Program-made: the position numbers and the translations under genes | Part shown: piece by piece, positions 1 through 8,415 of the stretch | Layout: every line of letters starts with the position of its first letter | Numbering within the stretch: position 1 is the first letter of the stretch | Assembly: GCA_009693575.1 (NCBI GenBank) | Contig: SHWZ01000007.1 | Coordinates: 1 to 64,000 of the forward strand | Direction: 5' to 3' | Length of the DNA: 64,000 nucleotides | DNA from: Flavobacteriaceae bacterium | GTDB lineage: Bacteria; Bacteroidota; Bacteroidia; UKL13-3 | The notes under the pieces: model-generated | Told to the model about the DNA's origin: nothing | Database searches by the model: none | What the model saw: only the letters and a program-made list of their open reading frames with translations

Positions 1-292
1 AATACTGTTCTCGTTCGACCCCGTGGTGTGGGTGCCCAACGCGTTCAGCCCCAACGAGGACAGGCTCAACGACCTATTTCAACTCAAAGGAGGAAGCCTC
101 AAGCACTTTGAAATACACATATACAACCGATGGGGCGAAAAGATGTTTGAATCAACCTCCCTCGACAATAGCTGGAACGGCTACTTCCACGACCACCCAT
201 GCCAACAGGATGTGTATGTATATTACATCAAGTACTGGGGATTCGACAATGTACTCAAGACGAAGACTGGGAATATTACCTTGTTGAAATAA
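1..292 (+). CDS. C-terminal end of a T9SS type B (gliding-motility-associated) secreted protein, partial
   Basis: The gene enters from the left edge of the window, where the open frame runs from base 2; the ATG-like start in the ORF track (a GTG) is internal. The visible residues carry the hallmarks of the CHU_C / type B sorting domain: VPNAFSPN, the IYNRWGEKMFES strand and the SWNG turn followed by a short strand and NITLLK at the end. In Bacteroidota this domain directs export through the type IX secretion system and surface retention, normally at the end of large adhesin-like proteins. The passenger part lies outside the window, so its function cannot be stated. It ends just before a hairpin that can act as terminator. 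Confidence 0.9.
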   Translation, partial: ILFSFDPVVWVPNAFSPNEDRLNDLFQLKGGSLKHFEIHIYNRWGEKMFESTSLDNSWNGYFHDHPCQQDVYVYYIKYWGFDNVLKTKTGNITLLK

Positions 293-320
293 AAAAACCA
301 CTGCAATGCAGCGGCTTTTT
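291..320. terminator. Bidirectional terminator between the T9SS gene and tRNA-Leu
   Basis: An A-run (291-297) is followed by a stem pairing CC/GG and CTGC/GCAG (298-314) and a T-run (316-320). It can serve the plus-strand gene ending at 292 and the minus-strand tRNA. Confidence 0.6.
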
Positions 321-323
321 ATG

Positions 324-405
324 TGCCCACAGGGAGAGTCGAACTCCCATACCTTACGGCACCACCCCCTCAAGATGGCGTGTCTACCAATTTCACCATG
401 TGGGC
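324..405 (-). tRNA. tRNA-Leu (anticodon GAG)
   Basis: On the minus strand the sequence begins GCCCACA and ends TGTGGGC plus an A discriminator, giving a perfect 7-bp acceptor stem. The D arm reads TGGTGAAATTGGTAGACA, typical of leucine tRNAs. The anticodon loop CTTGAGG contains GAG. A long variable arm (class II tRNA) and the T arm with GTTCGACTC follow. Total length is 82 nt and CCA is not encoded. ORF calls across this region are shadows. Confidence 0.97.
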
Positions 406-469
406 TATTTGAGGCTGCAAATGTAATAGGAATAGCTTGAATCTTGAAAAGCCAATTTCACAAAGCTAA

Positions 470-1334
470 TCAATCGGCAATTACAAATTTTCTTGAAATC
501 AAAACACTGTCCTGAATAGCTTTTACAAAATAAACTCCACTTGGCAAAGGAGGCAGTTCAAGCTTGGTGCTCATGCAGGAGGCGATTAGTTGTCCAGTAA
601 GTGAGTGCACCGAAATGCTGTTTGTATTACCCGCAACAAGGAATTTAATTTGGCAACTGCCATTGGTTTGTGTGATGAATAAATTATCACTTGCAAACTG
701 AGGAGTAATAATTCCAATTTTGGGGAGAAAACTACAATAGGAATCAGAATTAGGCTAGTCCTTTAAGTTGCTATCAGAGTAGTTGCAAGGTCCATGAAGA
801 AAATCGTCAATGCCTGGAGGTTGAGTACTGTAGGTATAGTTTCCCAATAGACCAATGCGTTCAAAAATTGTATCTAAGTCACCAACTCCATTCATTACTG
901 GAACATACTTAATGGCAAGTCAACGAAGCCAAATCCCATTAACTGTGCGGTGTCCAGTGTCAAGCACTAAAATTCTGTTGGAATCGTTTTGGGTAAAATT
1001 CCAGTGGTCGCCTGGCAAAGCCTTGAGGTTGAAAAGGGTGTCACAAACTATGCCGCCATGGTGGATAAGCACAAGTCCGCTTTGAATTTCGGAAGTAAAA
1101 TAATTGGTATCCTCTTCGTGCAGCTTCCCTGCAAACTGATCAACAAATTTGGTGTGGGCGTGCATTACTTGGCAAACCTGCCCTTGAATATTTTTATCCC
1201 TAGGATGAGTCACTTTCACAAAGCCGAGCAACCCACTAGGAGTGGCATACCCATGCACCCGGCATAGCCCACGATTGAGCATCGGAGGAAAACGATATTG
1301 AAATCAGAAAGAATAAAAAGCAGGTATGTTTCAT
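470..1334 (-). pseudogene. Decayed T9SS-secreted protein: signal peptide, frameshift, two nonsense codons, type A sorting tail
   Basis: Reading the minus strand from ATG at 1334 gives a clean signal peptide (MKHTCFLFFLISISFSSDAQ) followed by SWAMPGAW, then a stop in that frame. The protein continues one frame over (the 920-1282 ORF), where GLLGFVKVTHPRDKNIQG follows naturally. That frame is stopped by TGA at 920-922 and TAG at 755-757. If both are read through, coding sequence runs to 470 and ends in a T9SS type A tail (LPSGVYFVKA ... SRKFVIAD). The TGA sits at WLR-stop-LAIKY, where TGG (Trp) would fit. The body resembles Bacteroidota secreted proteins of unknown role, from recollection of the W-x-PGA / GYVK pattern. 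Three independent lesions make a pseudogene the best call; low-quality assembly is the alternative. Confidence 0.82.
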
Positions 1335-1426
1335 TCAAATTAAATTGGGAAAGCGAAGGTACTATGGTACTATTAAAAGTAATTTCATAGATAAAATCTC
1401 AATTAGGCTTTAAGATTGCACCCCAA

Positions 1427-2743
1427 ATGCAAGCCAACGCCAAGCATGATTTCACGTTCTTCGCCAAGCTATTTCTTGCGATTGGGATATTGGTATTCGT
1501 TGCTTGCTGCTGGAACTATTGCTACCAGAGCTACTTACTCCAGTCGGGGTATAAAGGAGATATCTTTAGACCCGGGTTGAAGGAGACTTTGCAACCTTTC
1601 TATATTTTGCCCGAAACCAATGCCGGACATACTTGGGCAGTTTATGTGGTAGGAGCAATTGCCTTGGCCTTGTTTGGCTTGTATGTGTTTGTTGAGGTAA
1701 GTCTTAAAAAGAAATATGCAATACTGTCGGTTGTTTATCTTTTGCTAGTATTGGTTTTCGCCGACAGCGAAAACGATGCAAGACTTTGCGGCATAAACAG
1801 CCATTACCAAACCTTTGCCAACGACCTTCATCTTTTTAGTGGACTTCGAGATTTGCTGGCAAATTATACCTCAAGGCAACATCTAATGGACGTACATGGG
1901 CAACATTACCCGCCCTTAAACCTTGTCCTACTTATGTTTTCTCAAAAACTAGGATGGCTTCCACTCGCTAAGGGCTTTTCTATTTTATCTGGATTGGCCT
2001 GCATACTAATTTGTCAAAAAATAAATCCAAAAAGTATACTTACACCGCTACTGGCCCTAAGCCCAGGAATGCTCATTTTTCCTAGCTTAGACTTCGTGCC
2101 TATACCTACACTGCTTGGGCTATGCTCATTTCTTGTCTTTAAAAAGGCTTTGAGATTAGGCAAGATAAAATGGTGGGTTCGCCTTGGAATATTATTGACT
2201 TTTTTTAGCCTTTTCAGCTACTCAGTCTCAGTACTAATATTGTTTTTTGGCGTGTGGTTTTTTGTAAAGAAGATTTCAATCAGAGTACACTTCAAGGGAA
2301 TTCTATTAGCTAGTGTTACATGTTTATTAGGCTTTGGAATGGTTTGGCTATTCACAGGTTTCAACCAATATGATTGCTTTATGCAAAGTATTTCCAATAA
2401 TTCAGAACTACTTCAATCGAACGGATTCGACAACTTTCTTAGATACTTTATTCGTTCAACTGGCAACCTTTTGGGCATATTTTTTTCAGGCGGATTACTG
2501 GTGTTTTTCTTGGTTGTTTCTCGACTAACCCTAGAAACAAAAACTTGGATCATCACCCTCATTATCGCTTCCTTCTCTGGGCTGTTCTTCGGAGAAACTG
2601 AACGCATTTGGTTATTTCTATTGCCACTTTGTATATTCGCTGACAACGTAATTCCACCTACCAAAATTAGCAGATACTTATTGGTTTCATTCGCACTTAC
2701 TATAGCAATTTGGCAAGAATTAGCCTACAAACATTTTTTGTAA
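1427..2743 (+). CDS. Polytopic membrane protein, GT-C glycosyltransferase-like, unknown function
   Basis: A 438-residue protein with about ten predicted membrane helices. The loop after the third helix carries DVHGQHYPPLN, and an acidic NDLHLFSGLRD segment lies before it. This layout (short N-terminal helices, a polar extracytoplasmic loop with conserved charged residues, then many helices) is like GT-C enzymes that use polyprenyl-phosphate sugars, but I recognise no decisive motif. It lies 40 nt upstream of an O-antigen ligase-like gene on the same strand, which favours a role in surface polysaccharide or glycolipid assembly. TAAGATTG ends 8 nt before the ATG and could be a near-consensus -7 box for a leaderless message. 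Confidence 0.6.
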   Translation: MQANAKHDFTFFAKLFLAIGILVFVACCWNYCYQSYLLQSGYKGDIFRPGLKETLQPFYILPETNAGHTWAVYVVGAIALALFGLYVFVEVSLKKKYAILSVVYLLLVLVFADSENDARLCGINSHYQTFANDLHLFSGLRDLLANYTSRQHLMDVHGQHYPPLNLVLLMFSQKLGWLPLAKGFSILSGLACILICQKINPKSILTPLLALSPGMLIFPSLDFVPIPTLLGLCSFLVFKKALRLGKIKWWVRLGILLTFFSLFSYSVSVLILFFGVWFFVKKISIRVHFKGILLASVTCLLGFGMVWLFTGFNQYDCFMQSISNNSELLQSNGFDNFLRYFIRSTGNLLGIFFSGGLLVFFLVVSRLTLETKTWIITLIIASFSGLFFGETERIWLFLLPLCIFADNVIPPTKISRYLLVSFALTIAIWQELAYKHFL

Positions 2744-2783
2744 ATAACGCCATCCTCAAAGCTAGTTCATATTTGCACTTCAA

Positions 2784-4037
2784 ATGCACACCACAAGCAA
2801 CAGAAGATTCACCCCGGAAATAATATGTCTCATCGGCTCCTGTTCAGTGTCGACGGGATTGTTCTTGGGGCATTTCCCAGCTTTGATGAGCGTAGGTGCA
2901 GTGTTGATTTTCGGTGCGGGTTTGTTGAAAAGAAACCCAAAGGCATTCTTTCAAAATAGATTCGCATTATTCACAGGTTTGCTTTTTGCCATGAACTTGT
3001 TCAACGGCTTTTGGTGCGATGACACTCAAGGCTGGCTCAATATCAGTTTCCGAAAAATATCGCTACTGCTCATTCCGTTTGGCTTGGCCTGCTGCCCAAT
3101 CACCAACGCAAGACACCGCCTATGGATATACTCAAGTTTCTTGTTGTCCGCCTTTGCAGTCACACTTGCCACGCTCATCAATTATTTCATCCACAAAGCG
3201 GAATATGATCATGACCTCATTGTAAGCAAGCAGATTCCTGTACCCACAGGCATCATGCACATACAGTTTGCGGTGTTGATTGCCTTTGCGGTGTTACTGT
3301 GTTTTGTGATTTGGCAGAAAAGTAGAATGGGGCAAAAACACCAAATACCACAGCTTTACTCTTCCATCTTCCCGCTCCTCGGCCTCTTCCTCCTAGTCTC
3401 CCTTCACATCCTTTGTTCACGCACGGGCTGGGCTGCATTGTATGCAGGTGTTTTAGTGTTATTGGTGCAATATCTTTTGCAGGAACGGAAATGGCTGACC
3501 GGATTGATTGCCTTGGCAGCTAGCATTATTTTGCCAGTGGCTGCCTATAATTTTTCGGGCAGTTTCAAAAACCGATTGGACAATACAACCGAAGATATAG
3601 GCCGATATTTTCGGGGTGAATACCACGGCTACTATTCGGTCTCCATGCGGTTTGATGCTTGGAAATGTTGCTGGGAGGTGTCTAAGCAACATCCGCTTTC
3701 AGGTGTTGGCTGTGCCGATGTAAAAAAAGAAATGCTTGCCACCTACCCCAAGCTGGGTATGAATGAAACGCAATATGTTTACGAAGCCCATAACCAGTTT
3801 TTACAGGAGTTGGTAGCAAAGGGAATCATTGGTTTGCTGCTGCTGTTGACTGGTTTGTTTGTATTGCTCAGCAATGTCGGCCGTAGCAAACTGCAGTTGG
3901 CTTTTGTCGCAGTCATCATTGCTTCCTTCCTATTTGAAAACATGCTGGAGCACCAAGCGGGTCTGGCGTTTTATGCGTTGTTTGGGATGTTGGTGTTGGG
4001 GGAGCAATTCAGTCAGTCTGGTGAAACACCTGATTGA
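2784..4037 (+). CDS. O-antigen ligase / polymerase family membrane protein
   Basis: A 417-residue protein of about 10-12 membrane helices with the Wzy_C/WaaL-type periplasmic loop between the later helices. Visible marks are the SMRFDAWKCCWEVSKQHPLSGVG segment and the AHNQFLQELVAKGIIGLL motif, in which the His-Asn-Gln-Phe pattern is typical of the family. Members transfer a polyprenyl-linked glycan to lipid A-core, polymerise O-units, or glycosylate proteins; sequence alone cannot separate these. The gene follows the GT-C-like gene with a 40-nt gap. CATATTTG lies 7 nt upstream of the ATG, a one-mismatch -7 box. Downstream is a structured palindromic repeat. Confidence 0.85.
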   Translation: MHTTSNRRFTPEIICLIGSCSVSTGLFLGHFPALMSVGAVLIFGAGLLKRNPKAFFQNRFALFTGLLFAMNLFNGFWCDDTQGWLNISFRKISLLLIPFGLACCPITNARHRLWIYSSFLLSAFAVTLATLINYFIHKAEYDHDLIVSKQIPVPTGIMHIQFAVLIAFAVLLCFVIWQKSRMGQKHQIPQLYSSIFPLLGLFLLVSLHILCSRTGWAALYAGVLVLLVQYLLQERKWLTGLIALAASIILPVAAYNFSGSFKNRLDNTTEDIGRYFRGEYHGYYSVSMRFDAWKCCWEVSKQHPLSGVGCADVKKEMLATYPKLGMNETQYVYEAHNQFLQELVAKGIIGLLLLLTGLFVLLSNVGRSKLQLAFVAVIIASFLFENMLEHQAGLAFYALFGMLVLGEQFSQSGETPD

Positions 4038-4050
4038 CCCTGAAAGAAGT

Positions 4051-4106
4051 GGTTGGCGATCCCGATAGCTATCGGGACCTGACCACAGGCAGCTTTACCG
4101 CCAACC
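4051..4106 (+). repeat. Palindromic intergenic repeat, copy A (outer stem, two inner hairpins)
   Basis: The core TCCCGATAGCTATCGGGA (4060-4077) is a perfect 18-nt palindrome. It is enclosed by GGTTGGCG (4051-4058) and CGCCAACC (4099-4106), which pair perfectly over 8 bp. A second small hairpin, CCTG-ACCA-CAGG, lies between (4078-4089). The 4038-4382 gap otherwise holds a weak hairpin with a T-run around 4108-4133, copy B of the repeat and the hpd promoter. No ORF there looks coding. Confidence 0.75.
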
Positions 4107-4310
4107 AAAAGCAAAGCATTGCCTTTTTGAAAAAAAAGAATCATCCCCTTTCCTATTTGTATATTATCTTTTTTGTTTTTGTTTTGATTTTCTATTTTTT
4201 CATTGAGTAGGGTAGTGTCCAAATGTCATCACGGGTAGTGAACCAGATTATCCCTAATCTGGTTCAAGTCTTATTGACCAAAATCATTTTTATTGATGGG
4301 ATGCGATTGA

Positions 4311-4318
4311 TACTTTTG
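4311..4318 (+). promoter_or_regulatory. Predicted -7 box of hpd promoter
   Basis: TACTTTTG matches the Bacteroidota consensus TAnnTTTG. A TTG lies about 15-20 nt upstream. The predicted leader of about 60 nt contains palindrome copy B. Confidence 0.45.
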
Positions 4319-4344
4319 AAGCCCGAGATAAATCGTACTTCCAA

Positions 4345-4362
4345 TCCCGTTAGCTAGCGGGA
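4345..4362 (+). repeat. Palindromic intergenic repeat, copy B, in the hpd leader
   Basis: TCCCGTTAGCTAGCGGGA differs from copy A by one paired change, and the result is a G-T wobble rather than a broken pair. It ends 20 nt before the hpd start codon, so in RNA it would form a hairpin close to the initiation region. AAATCGTACTTC, part of the second dispersed motif, lies directly upstream. Confidence 0.65.
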
Positions 4363-4382
4363 CTAAAATCTTAATTAAAAAA

Positions 4383-5510
4383 ATGAGCACCCTTGCCCAA
4401 CCCACTACTGCCGACACTGTGCATGATTTCCTCCCCATCAATGGTACCGACCATATAGAACTGTATGTAGGCAATGCTAAGCAGGCGGCACATTATTACA
4501 AGACCACATTTGGTTACCAAAGCCAAGCCTATTGCGGGCCAGAGACGGGTGTGCGTGACAGGGTTTCATATGTGCTGAGGCAAGGCAAAATCCGTTTGGT
4601 GCTCACCACTCCGCTCAACAGCGATAGCCTCATTTCTGAACATATAAAAAAGCATGGCGATGGAGTGAAGATCCTGGCCTTGTGGGTGGACGATGCCTAC
4701 GAAGCCTTTGCCAAAACCACTGCACGTGGCGGCAAGCCATACATGGAACCCAAAACCATTACAGATGATTTTGGCGAAGTGAAAATGGCCGGGATTTATA
4801 CGTATGGCGAAACGGTTCACCTTTTTGTGGAACGCAAAAACTACATGGGGCCATTCATGCCAGGCTACAAAAAATGGACGAGTGAATACAACCCCACCGA
4901 AACTGGACTTGAATACATAGATCATTGCGTAGGAAACGTAGGTTGGAATCGCATGAACGAAACCGTAAAGTGGTATGAGGATGTGATGGGGTTTCGCAAT
5001 ATCCTGAGCTTCGACGACAAGACTATTAATACCGAATACTCAGCCCTGATGAGCAAAGTGATGAGCAACGGAAATGGGTTTATCAAATTCCCCATCAATG
5101 AACCAGCGGAAGGAAAGAAGAAATCACAGATTGAGGAGTACCTTGATTTTTATGAGGGCGAAGGTGTGCAACACATCGCATTAGCTACGCAAGACATCAT
5201 CAAAAGTGTGACCCAACTGAAAGCCCGTGGCGTGGAATTTTTGCAAACTCCCACTACTTATTATGATGACTTGCTTGACAGAGTAGGACCAATAGATGAA
5301 GACCTCCAGCCCCTAAAAGACCTTGGCATATTGGTCGACAAAGACGATGAAGGCTACCTGTTGCAAATATTCACCAAACCTATTGAAGACCGCCCAACAT
5401 TGTTTTTTGAAATTATCCAACGCAAGGGAGCACAGAGCTTTGGTGCAGGCAATTTCAAAGCATTGTTTGAATGTATAGAACGAGAGCAGGCATTGAGAGG
5501 AAACCTATAA
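4383..5510 (+). CDS. hpd: 4-hydroxyphenylpyruvate dioxygenase
   Basis: This cytoplasmic Fe(II) enzyme converts 4-hydroxyphenylpyruvate to homogentisate in tyrosine and phenylalanine breakdown. The 375-residue length is typical. The N-terminal vicinal-oxygen-chelate domain starts at GTDHIELYVGNA. The C-terminal domain supplies the iron ligands His181 (IDHCVGNV), His264 (GVQHIALAT) and Glu343 (FFEIIQRKG), with the family's conserved GAGNFKALFE near the end. The start ATG is the only sensible one. No homogentisate dioxygenase or other catabolic partner lies next to it. The leader carries a palindrome (copy B) that could affect translation. Confidence 0.97.
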   Translation: MSTLAQPTTADTVHDFLPINGTDHIELYVGNAKQAAHYYKTTFGYQSQAYCGPETGVRDRVSYVLRQGKIRLVLTTPLNSDSLISEHIKKHGDGVKILALWVDDAYEAFAKTTARGGKPYMEPKTITDDFGEVKMAGIYTYGETVHLFVERKNYMGPFMPGYKKWTSEYNPTETGLEYIDHCVGNVGWNRMNETVKWYEDVMGFRNILSFDDKTINTEYSALMSKVMSNGNGFIKFPINEPAEGKKKSQIEEYLDFYEGEGVQHIALATQDIIKSVTQLKARGVEFLQTPTTYYDDLLDRVGPIDEDLQPLKDLGILVDKDDEGYLLQIFTKPIEDRPTLFFEIIQRKGAQSFGAGNFKALFECIEREQALRGNL

Positions 5511-5525
5511 AAATTATGATTTTGG

Positions 5526-5580
5526 AGGTACGTTGTACGAATTGAATAGCGTACATCGTAATTTGTAAATCTAAAATTGT
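5526..5580. repeat. Dispersed TCGTACTTCGTACCTC-type motif, copy 1 (inverted)
   Basis: GAGGTACGTTGTACGAATTG, read on the minus strand, is a variant of the motif seen at 17027 and 20974. It is followed by further GTAC/CGTA units and by CTAAAATTGTA, which parallels CTAAAATCGTA in the 17-kb copy. Confidence 0.45.
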
Positions 5581-5596
5581 AGGACTCTTCCCCCGT

Positions 5597-5604
5597 TACC
5601 TTTG
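5597..5604 (+). promoter_or_regulatory. Predicted -7 box of panD operon promoter
   Basis: TACCTTTG is a perfect TAnnTTTG. Only 8 nt separate it from the panD ATG, so the transcript should begin at or very near the start codon. Confidence 0.6.
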
Positions 5605-5612
5605 CAGCCAGT

Positions 5613-5963
5613 ATGGTCATTTCTATATTAAAATCAAAAATACACCGGGCTAAGCTTACCCAGACTGAGCTACACTATGTCGGCAGCATAACAATAGCCG
5701 AAGACCTGATGGAGGCCGCCAACTTGATTGAGAACGAGAAGGTTCAGGTGCTAAATGTGAACAATGGCGAAAGGCTAGAAACCTACGTTATTCTTGGCGA
5801 ACGCAACAGTGGCATAATTTGTCTGAACGGACCTGCTGCAAGACTTGCAGTTGTCGGCGATATCGTCATTGTGATATCGTATTGTCAAATGGAGTTTGAA
5901 GCTGCTAAAAAACACAAACCTACAATCATTTATCCTGACGAAAACAATAAATTGATTAGGTGA
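5613..5963 (+). CDS. panD: Aspartate 1-decarboxylase
   Basis: PanD makes beta-alanine from aspartate for pantothenate and CoA synthesis. It is a pyruvoyl enzyme that cleaves itself at Gly24-Ser25, visible here in HYVGSIT at exactly those positions. Arg54 and Tyr58 (ERLETY) match the known active-site residues. At 116 residues it is slightly shorter than the E. coli protein, a normal variation. It heads an overlapping gene set: the next start (GTG) shares bases with its stop (GTGA), which implies translational coupling to the flippase-like protein. Confidence 0.97.
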   Translation: MVISILKSKIHRAKLTQTELHYVGSITIAEDLMEAANLIENEKVQVLNVNNGERLETYVILGERNSGIICLNGPAARLAVVGDIVIVISYCQMEFEAAKKHKPTIIYPDENNKLIR

Positions 5964-6967
5964 ATAAAAGCCTAAAAAAAACCATCCAGTATTCTAGTAT
6001 CCTTGCTATTGGTGGGGCTTTTCTTTGGTTTGTGTTTGCGGGTACTGACTGGACTGAACTTTGGAGCAAAATTATTAATGCAAACTACTACTGGATAAGT
6101 CTGGGTATGGCCATCGGCATTGTTAGCCACTATTTACGTGGCTTGCGAGCAGTGCTCTTGTATGAACCCATGGGTTTCAAAGTTCCAGTGAAACATAGTT
6201 TCTATGCCGTTTTAATCGGCTATTTTATTAACTATATTATTCCTCGTGCAGGCGAATTGAGCCGCTGTGCCTCTCTTTACAAAACTGATGATATTCCTGT
6301 AAATAAATCGCTTGGGACAGTGGTGGCTGAGCGGGCATTCGACCTTCTTTTGCTGGTATTAATCCTTAGTTTCATTACTCTTTCTCAATTAGATTTGATA
6401 AATAAAGTAATAACTAAACTGGGTGGGGAAACAGAGTCTGTAACTGAGCCTAGAAATTTTTACTTGAGTATTAAATTTATGTTGTTGGTCTTTGTGGTGG
6501 TTACTGGCTCTGTATTTTTATTGTTTAGAAAACGCTTACTTGCTGTGCCTTTGGTGCAAAAAGTATTGGTGTTAGCCAAGGGTTTCTGGGAAGGAATTAT
6601 GACCGTGCGAAAAGTTAGTAAACCTTCACTCTTTTGGATATATTCTTCAGGTATCTGGCTAGGCTACCTTATGATGATGTACTGCTGCCTGAAAGGAATG
6701 GATGCCACCAACCAACTAGGCATCATGGCCTGTGCCACCGTTTTCGCCCTTGGCTGTGTCGGCATTGTGATACCAGCCCCTGCTGCTGGTGCAGGAACAT
6801 ATCACTACTTTATTATCTTGGCTTTAAGTATGTACGATATTCCTCGAGAGGATGCATTGGCTTACGCCACTTTGGTGCATGGGGCTCAGATGATTCTGTT
6901 GATTGGTTTAGGTGCGGTCTCTTCGGTAATGGTATTATTGGTACAACGTAAAAAAATAACAGCATGA
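5960..6967 (+). CDS. Flippase-like membrane protein (LPG synthase transmembrane domain family)
   Basis: A 335-residue polytopic protein with about eight helices, matching the family of MprF-type flippase domains without the synthase (UPF0104). Visible features are [16 protein letters not shown] near residue 60, the [13 protein letters not shown] loop around residue 90, and [12 protein letters not shown] around residue 115, all typical. The role is probably movement of a lipid or lipid-linked intermediate across the inner membrane, inferred from the family. The GTG start overlaps the panD stop and the gene ends with an ATGA overlap into the heptose adenylyltransferase gene. Confidence 0.85.
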   Translation: MNKSLKKTIQYSSILAIGGAFLWFVFAGTDWTELWSKIINANYYWISLGMAIGIVSHYLRGLRAVLLYEPMGFKVPVKHSFYAVLIGYFINYIIPRAGELSRCASLYKTDDIPVNKSLGTVVAERAFDLLLLVLILSFITLSQLDLINKVITKLGGETESVTEPRNFYLSIKFMLLVFVVVTGSVFLLFRKRLLAVPLVQKVLVLAKGFWEGIMTVRKVSKPSLFWIYSSGIWLGYLMMMYCCLKGMDATNQLGIMACATVFALGCVGIVIPAPAAGAGTYHYFIILALSMYDIPREDALAYATLVHGAQMILLIGLGAVSSVMVLLVQRKKITA

Positions 6968-7449
6968 AATACGGAGAATTTTCAGTCACTAAAATTGTGG
7001 ATGCAAAATCTTTAGAGGCCTTGCTTGAAAGCTGGCAAGGTAAAAAAATCGTGTTCACAAATGGTTGTTTCGATATACTCCACCGAGGACATATAGACTA
7101 CCTAGGCAAAGCCCGCGACCTTGGAGACAAACTATTTATTGGAGTAAATACCGACCGAAGTGTATCTGCCCTGAAAGGACCTAGCCGTCCTATTCAAGAC
7201 GAAAGAAGCCGGATGCTTATCCTGGCCTCACTTGCCTGTGTAGATGCAGTGATGTTGTTTGATGATGCCACTCCCTATTCACTTATCAAATCAGTTCAAC
7301 CCGATGTCCTAGTAAAAGGCAGCGACTACGACTACCGTGAAATAATAGGTTACGACATCGTAACTGCAAAAGGCGGCTCAGTAACCACCATTGAATTTCT
7401 TCCAGGATTTTCTACCTCATCCATTGAGGAAAAAATAAAAAAACTATGA
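6964..7449 (+). CDS. rfaE2: D-glycero-beta-D-manno-heptose 1-phosphate adenylyltransferase
   Basis: This stand-alone form of the HldE C-terminal domain makes ADP-heptose for the LPS inner core. The nucleotidyltransferase motif is VFTNGCFDILHRGHIDYL (HxGH at residues of about 40), with TDRSVSALKGPSRPI and the late VKGSDYDYREIIG. The length of 161 residues is normal for the separate domain. It overlaps both neighbours by ATGA, so the four genes from panD to 7751 behave as one operon. The kinase half is not in the window. Confidence 0.94.
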   Translation: MKYGEFSVTKIVDAKSLEALLESWQGKKIVFTNGCFDILHRGHIDYLGKARDLGDKLFIGVNTDRSVSALKGPSRPIQDERSRMLILASLACVDAVMLFDDATPYSLIKSVQPDVLVKGSDYDYREIIGYDIVTAKGGSVTTIEFLPGFSTSSIEEKIKKL

Positions 7450-7751
7450 AAGAATCTGAGTTATTATCAGCTTGTGTAACTCTCACTTCAACCGAATTTG
7501 AATTATATACTGAAGGCCAACTCACTTATGAGGCATTTCATTACCTGCTTTCGCAAAAAATATTTAAAATGATGAACGATGGCAACCCTCAGCGATTACT
7601 GCAAGCCCTTTATCGAATAGATGTAAACGAGCTAAAATACAAAGAAGCCATAAGCCGCTTCATGGGCAAAGACCTAAGTGACCATATAGCCACGCTGGTA
7701 ATAGAACGGGAAATGCAGAAGGTAAAAACTAGAGCAGAGTATAGGAAGTAG
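7446..7751 (+). CDS. Small conserved-looking protein of unknown function coupled to rfaE2
   Basis: A 101-residue soluble protein, predicted helical, with no signal peptide or recognised domain. Its start overlaps the rfaE2 stop by ATGA, so it is translated with the heptose gene. A charged C-terminus (EREMQKVKTRAEYRK) and the segment LLQALYRIDVNELKYKEAI are its most distinctive parts. I do not recognise the family. The operon position makes it very likely a real gene. Confidence 0.75.
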   Translation: MKESELLSACVTLTSTEFELYTEGQLTYEAFHYLLSQKIFKMMNDGNPQRLLQALYRIDVNELKYKEAISRFMGKDLSDHIATLVIEREMQKVKTRAEYRK

Positions 7752-7851
7752 AATATGTTGGTGGCGACTGCTGCTTAAACTTTAGTACAATGCTTGCGTC
7801 AGAGCCTGCGAAACACACTAATTATAAACCTAAAACAATCCAACAATCAGT

Positions 7852-8343
7852 ATGAAACGCATCCTTATCGCAGCACTGGCCTTCACATTGGCCACCACAC
7901 TTGCCCAGGCACAAAACACCCCCGACAGAAAAGGTAAGCCCTGTAAAGAACACAAGATGAAAAGCCCTGAAGACAGGGCCACCAAAGTAACTGACTGGAT
8001 GACTAAAGAGTTGGCACTTACGCCCGAACAATCAACCAAAGTGAAAGTAATCAACCTCAAGGCCTTCCTAAAACTAAAAACCCTGAAAGCTGATACTACC
8101 TTGGCCAAGGAACAACGTAAAGCCCAGCACAAAGCCATAAAAACAGAACGCCGCACCGAATTGAAAGCTGTGCTAACAAGTGAACAGACCGAAAAACTGA
8201 AAGCATCTGTGAAGGCTAAAAAGGAACTTCACAAAGAGAGAAAAGCAGCCAAACAGAAAGACGGAAAGGTAAATGTGCCTTCAAAGAAAATGGTTGGCCC
8301 AAGCCTGACAGACGAAGAACTTGACGACTTATTGGAAGATTAA
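7852..8343 (+). CDS. Spy/CpxP-like or DUF4890-like periplasmic basic protein
   Basis: A 163-residue protein with a clear signal peptide (MKRILIAALAFTLATTLAQAQ, cleavage after AQA). The mature part is very rich in Lys, Glu and Thr and is predicted to be all helix. It contains two LTPEQ/LTSEQ-type repeats (ELALTPEQSTKVK, VLTSEQTEKLK), the same signature as Spy/CpxP chaperones and the Bacteroidota DUF4890 family. The probable role is a periplasmic stress or chaperone-like protein, inferred from this resemblance only. A strong terminator follows. Confidence 0.75.
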   Translation: MKRILIAALAFTLATTLAQAQNTPDRKGKPCKEHKMKSPEDRATKVTDWMTKELALTPEQSTKVKVINLKAFLKLKTLKADTTLAKEQRKAQHKAIKTERRTELKAVLTSEQTEKLKASVKAKKELHKERKAAKQKDGKVNVPSKKMVGPSLTDEELDDLLED

Positions 8344-8381
8344 ATTAAGGTAGATTAGATTTTTTTTTAGTTCAAACAAAG

Positions 8382-8408
8382 CCCCTGTCTGATTAGGCAG
8401 GGTTTTTT
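8382..8408. terminator. Rho-independent terminator after the Spy-like gene, shared with cmk
   Basis: CCCTG (8383-8387) pairs with CAGGG (8398-8402), followed by TTTTTT. On the minus strand the same stem lies 8 nt past the cmk stop with a weaker T tract, so it probably works in both directions. Confidence 0.8.
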
Positions 8409-8415
8409 GTTGTGC

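Noticed and set aside
199-426. 75-aa ORF covering the tRNA
   Set aside because: It overlaps the tRNA-Leu gene and the terminator.
920-922. TGA in the secreted protein as a selenocysteine codon, given selD in the window
   Set aside because: The position fits Trp (TGG), the same gene has a TAG and a frameshift, and I see no SECIS-like stem directly after the TGA.
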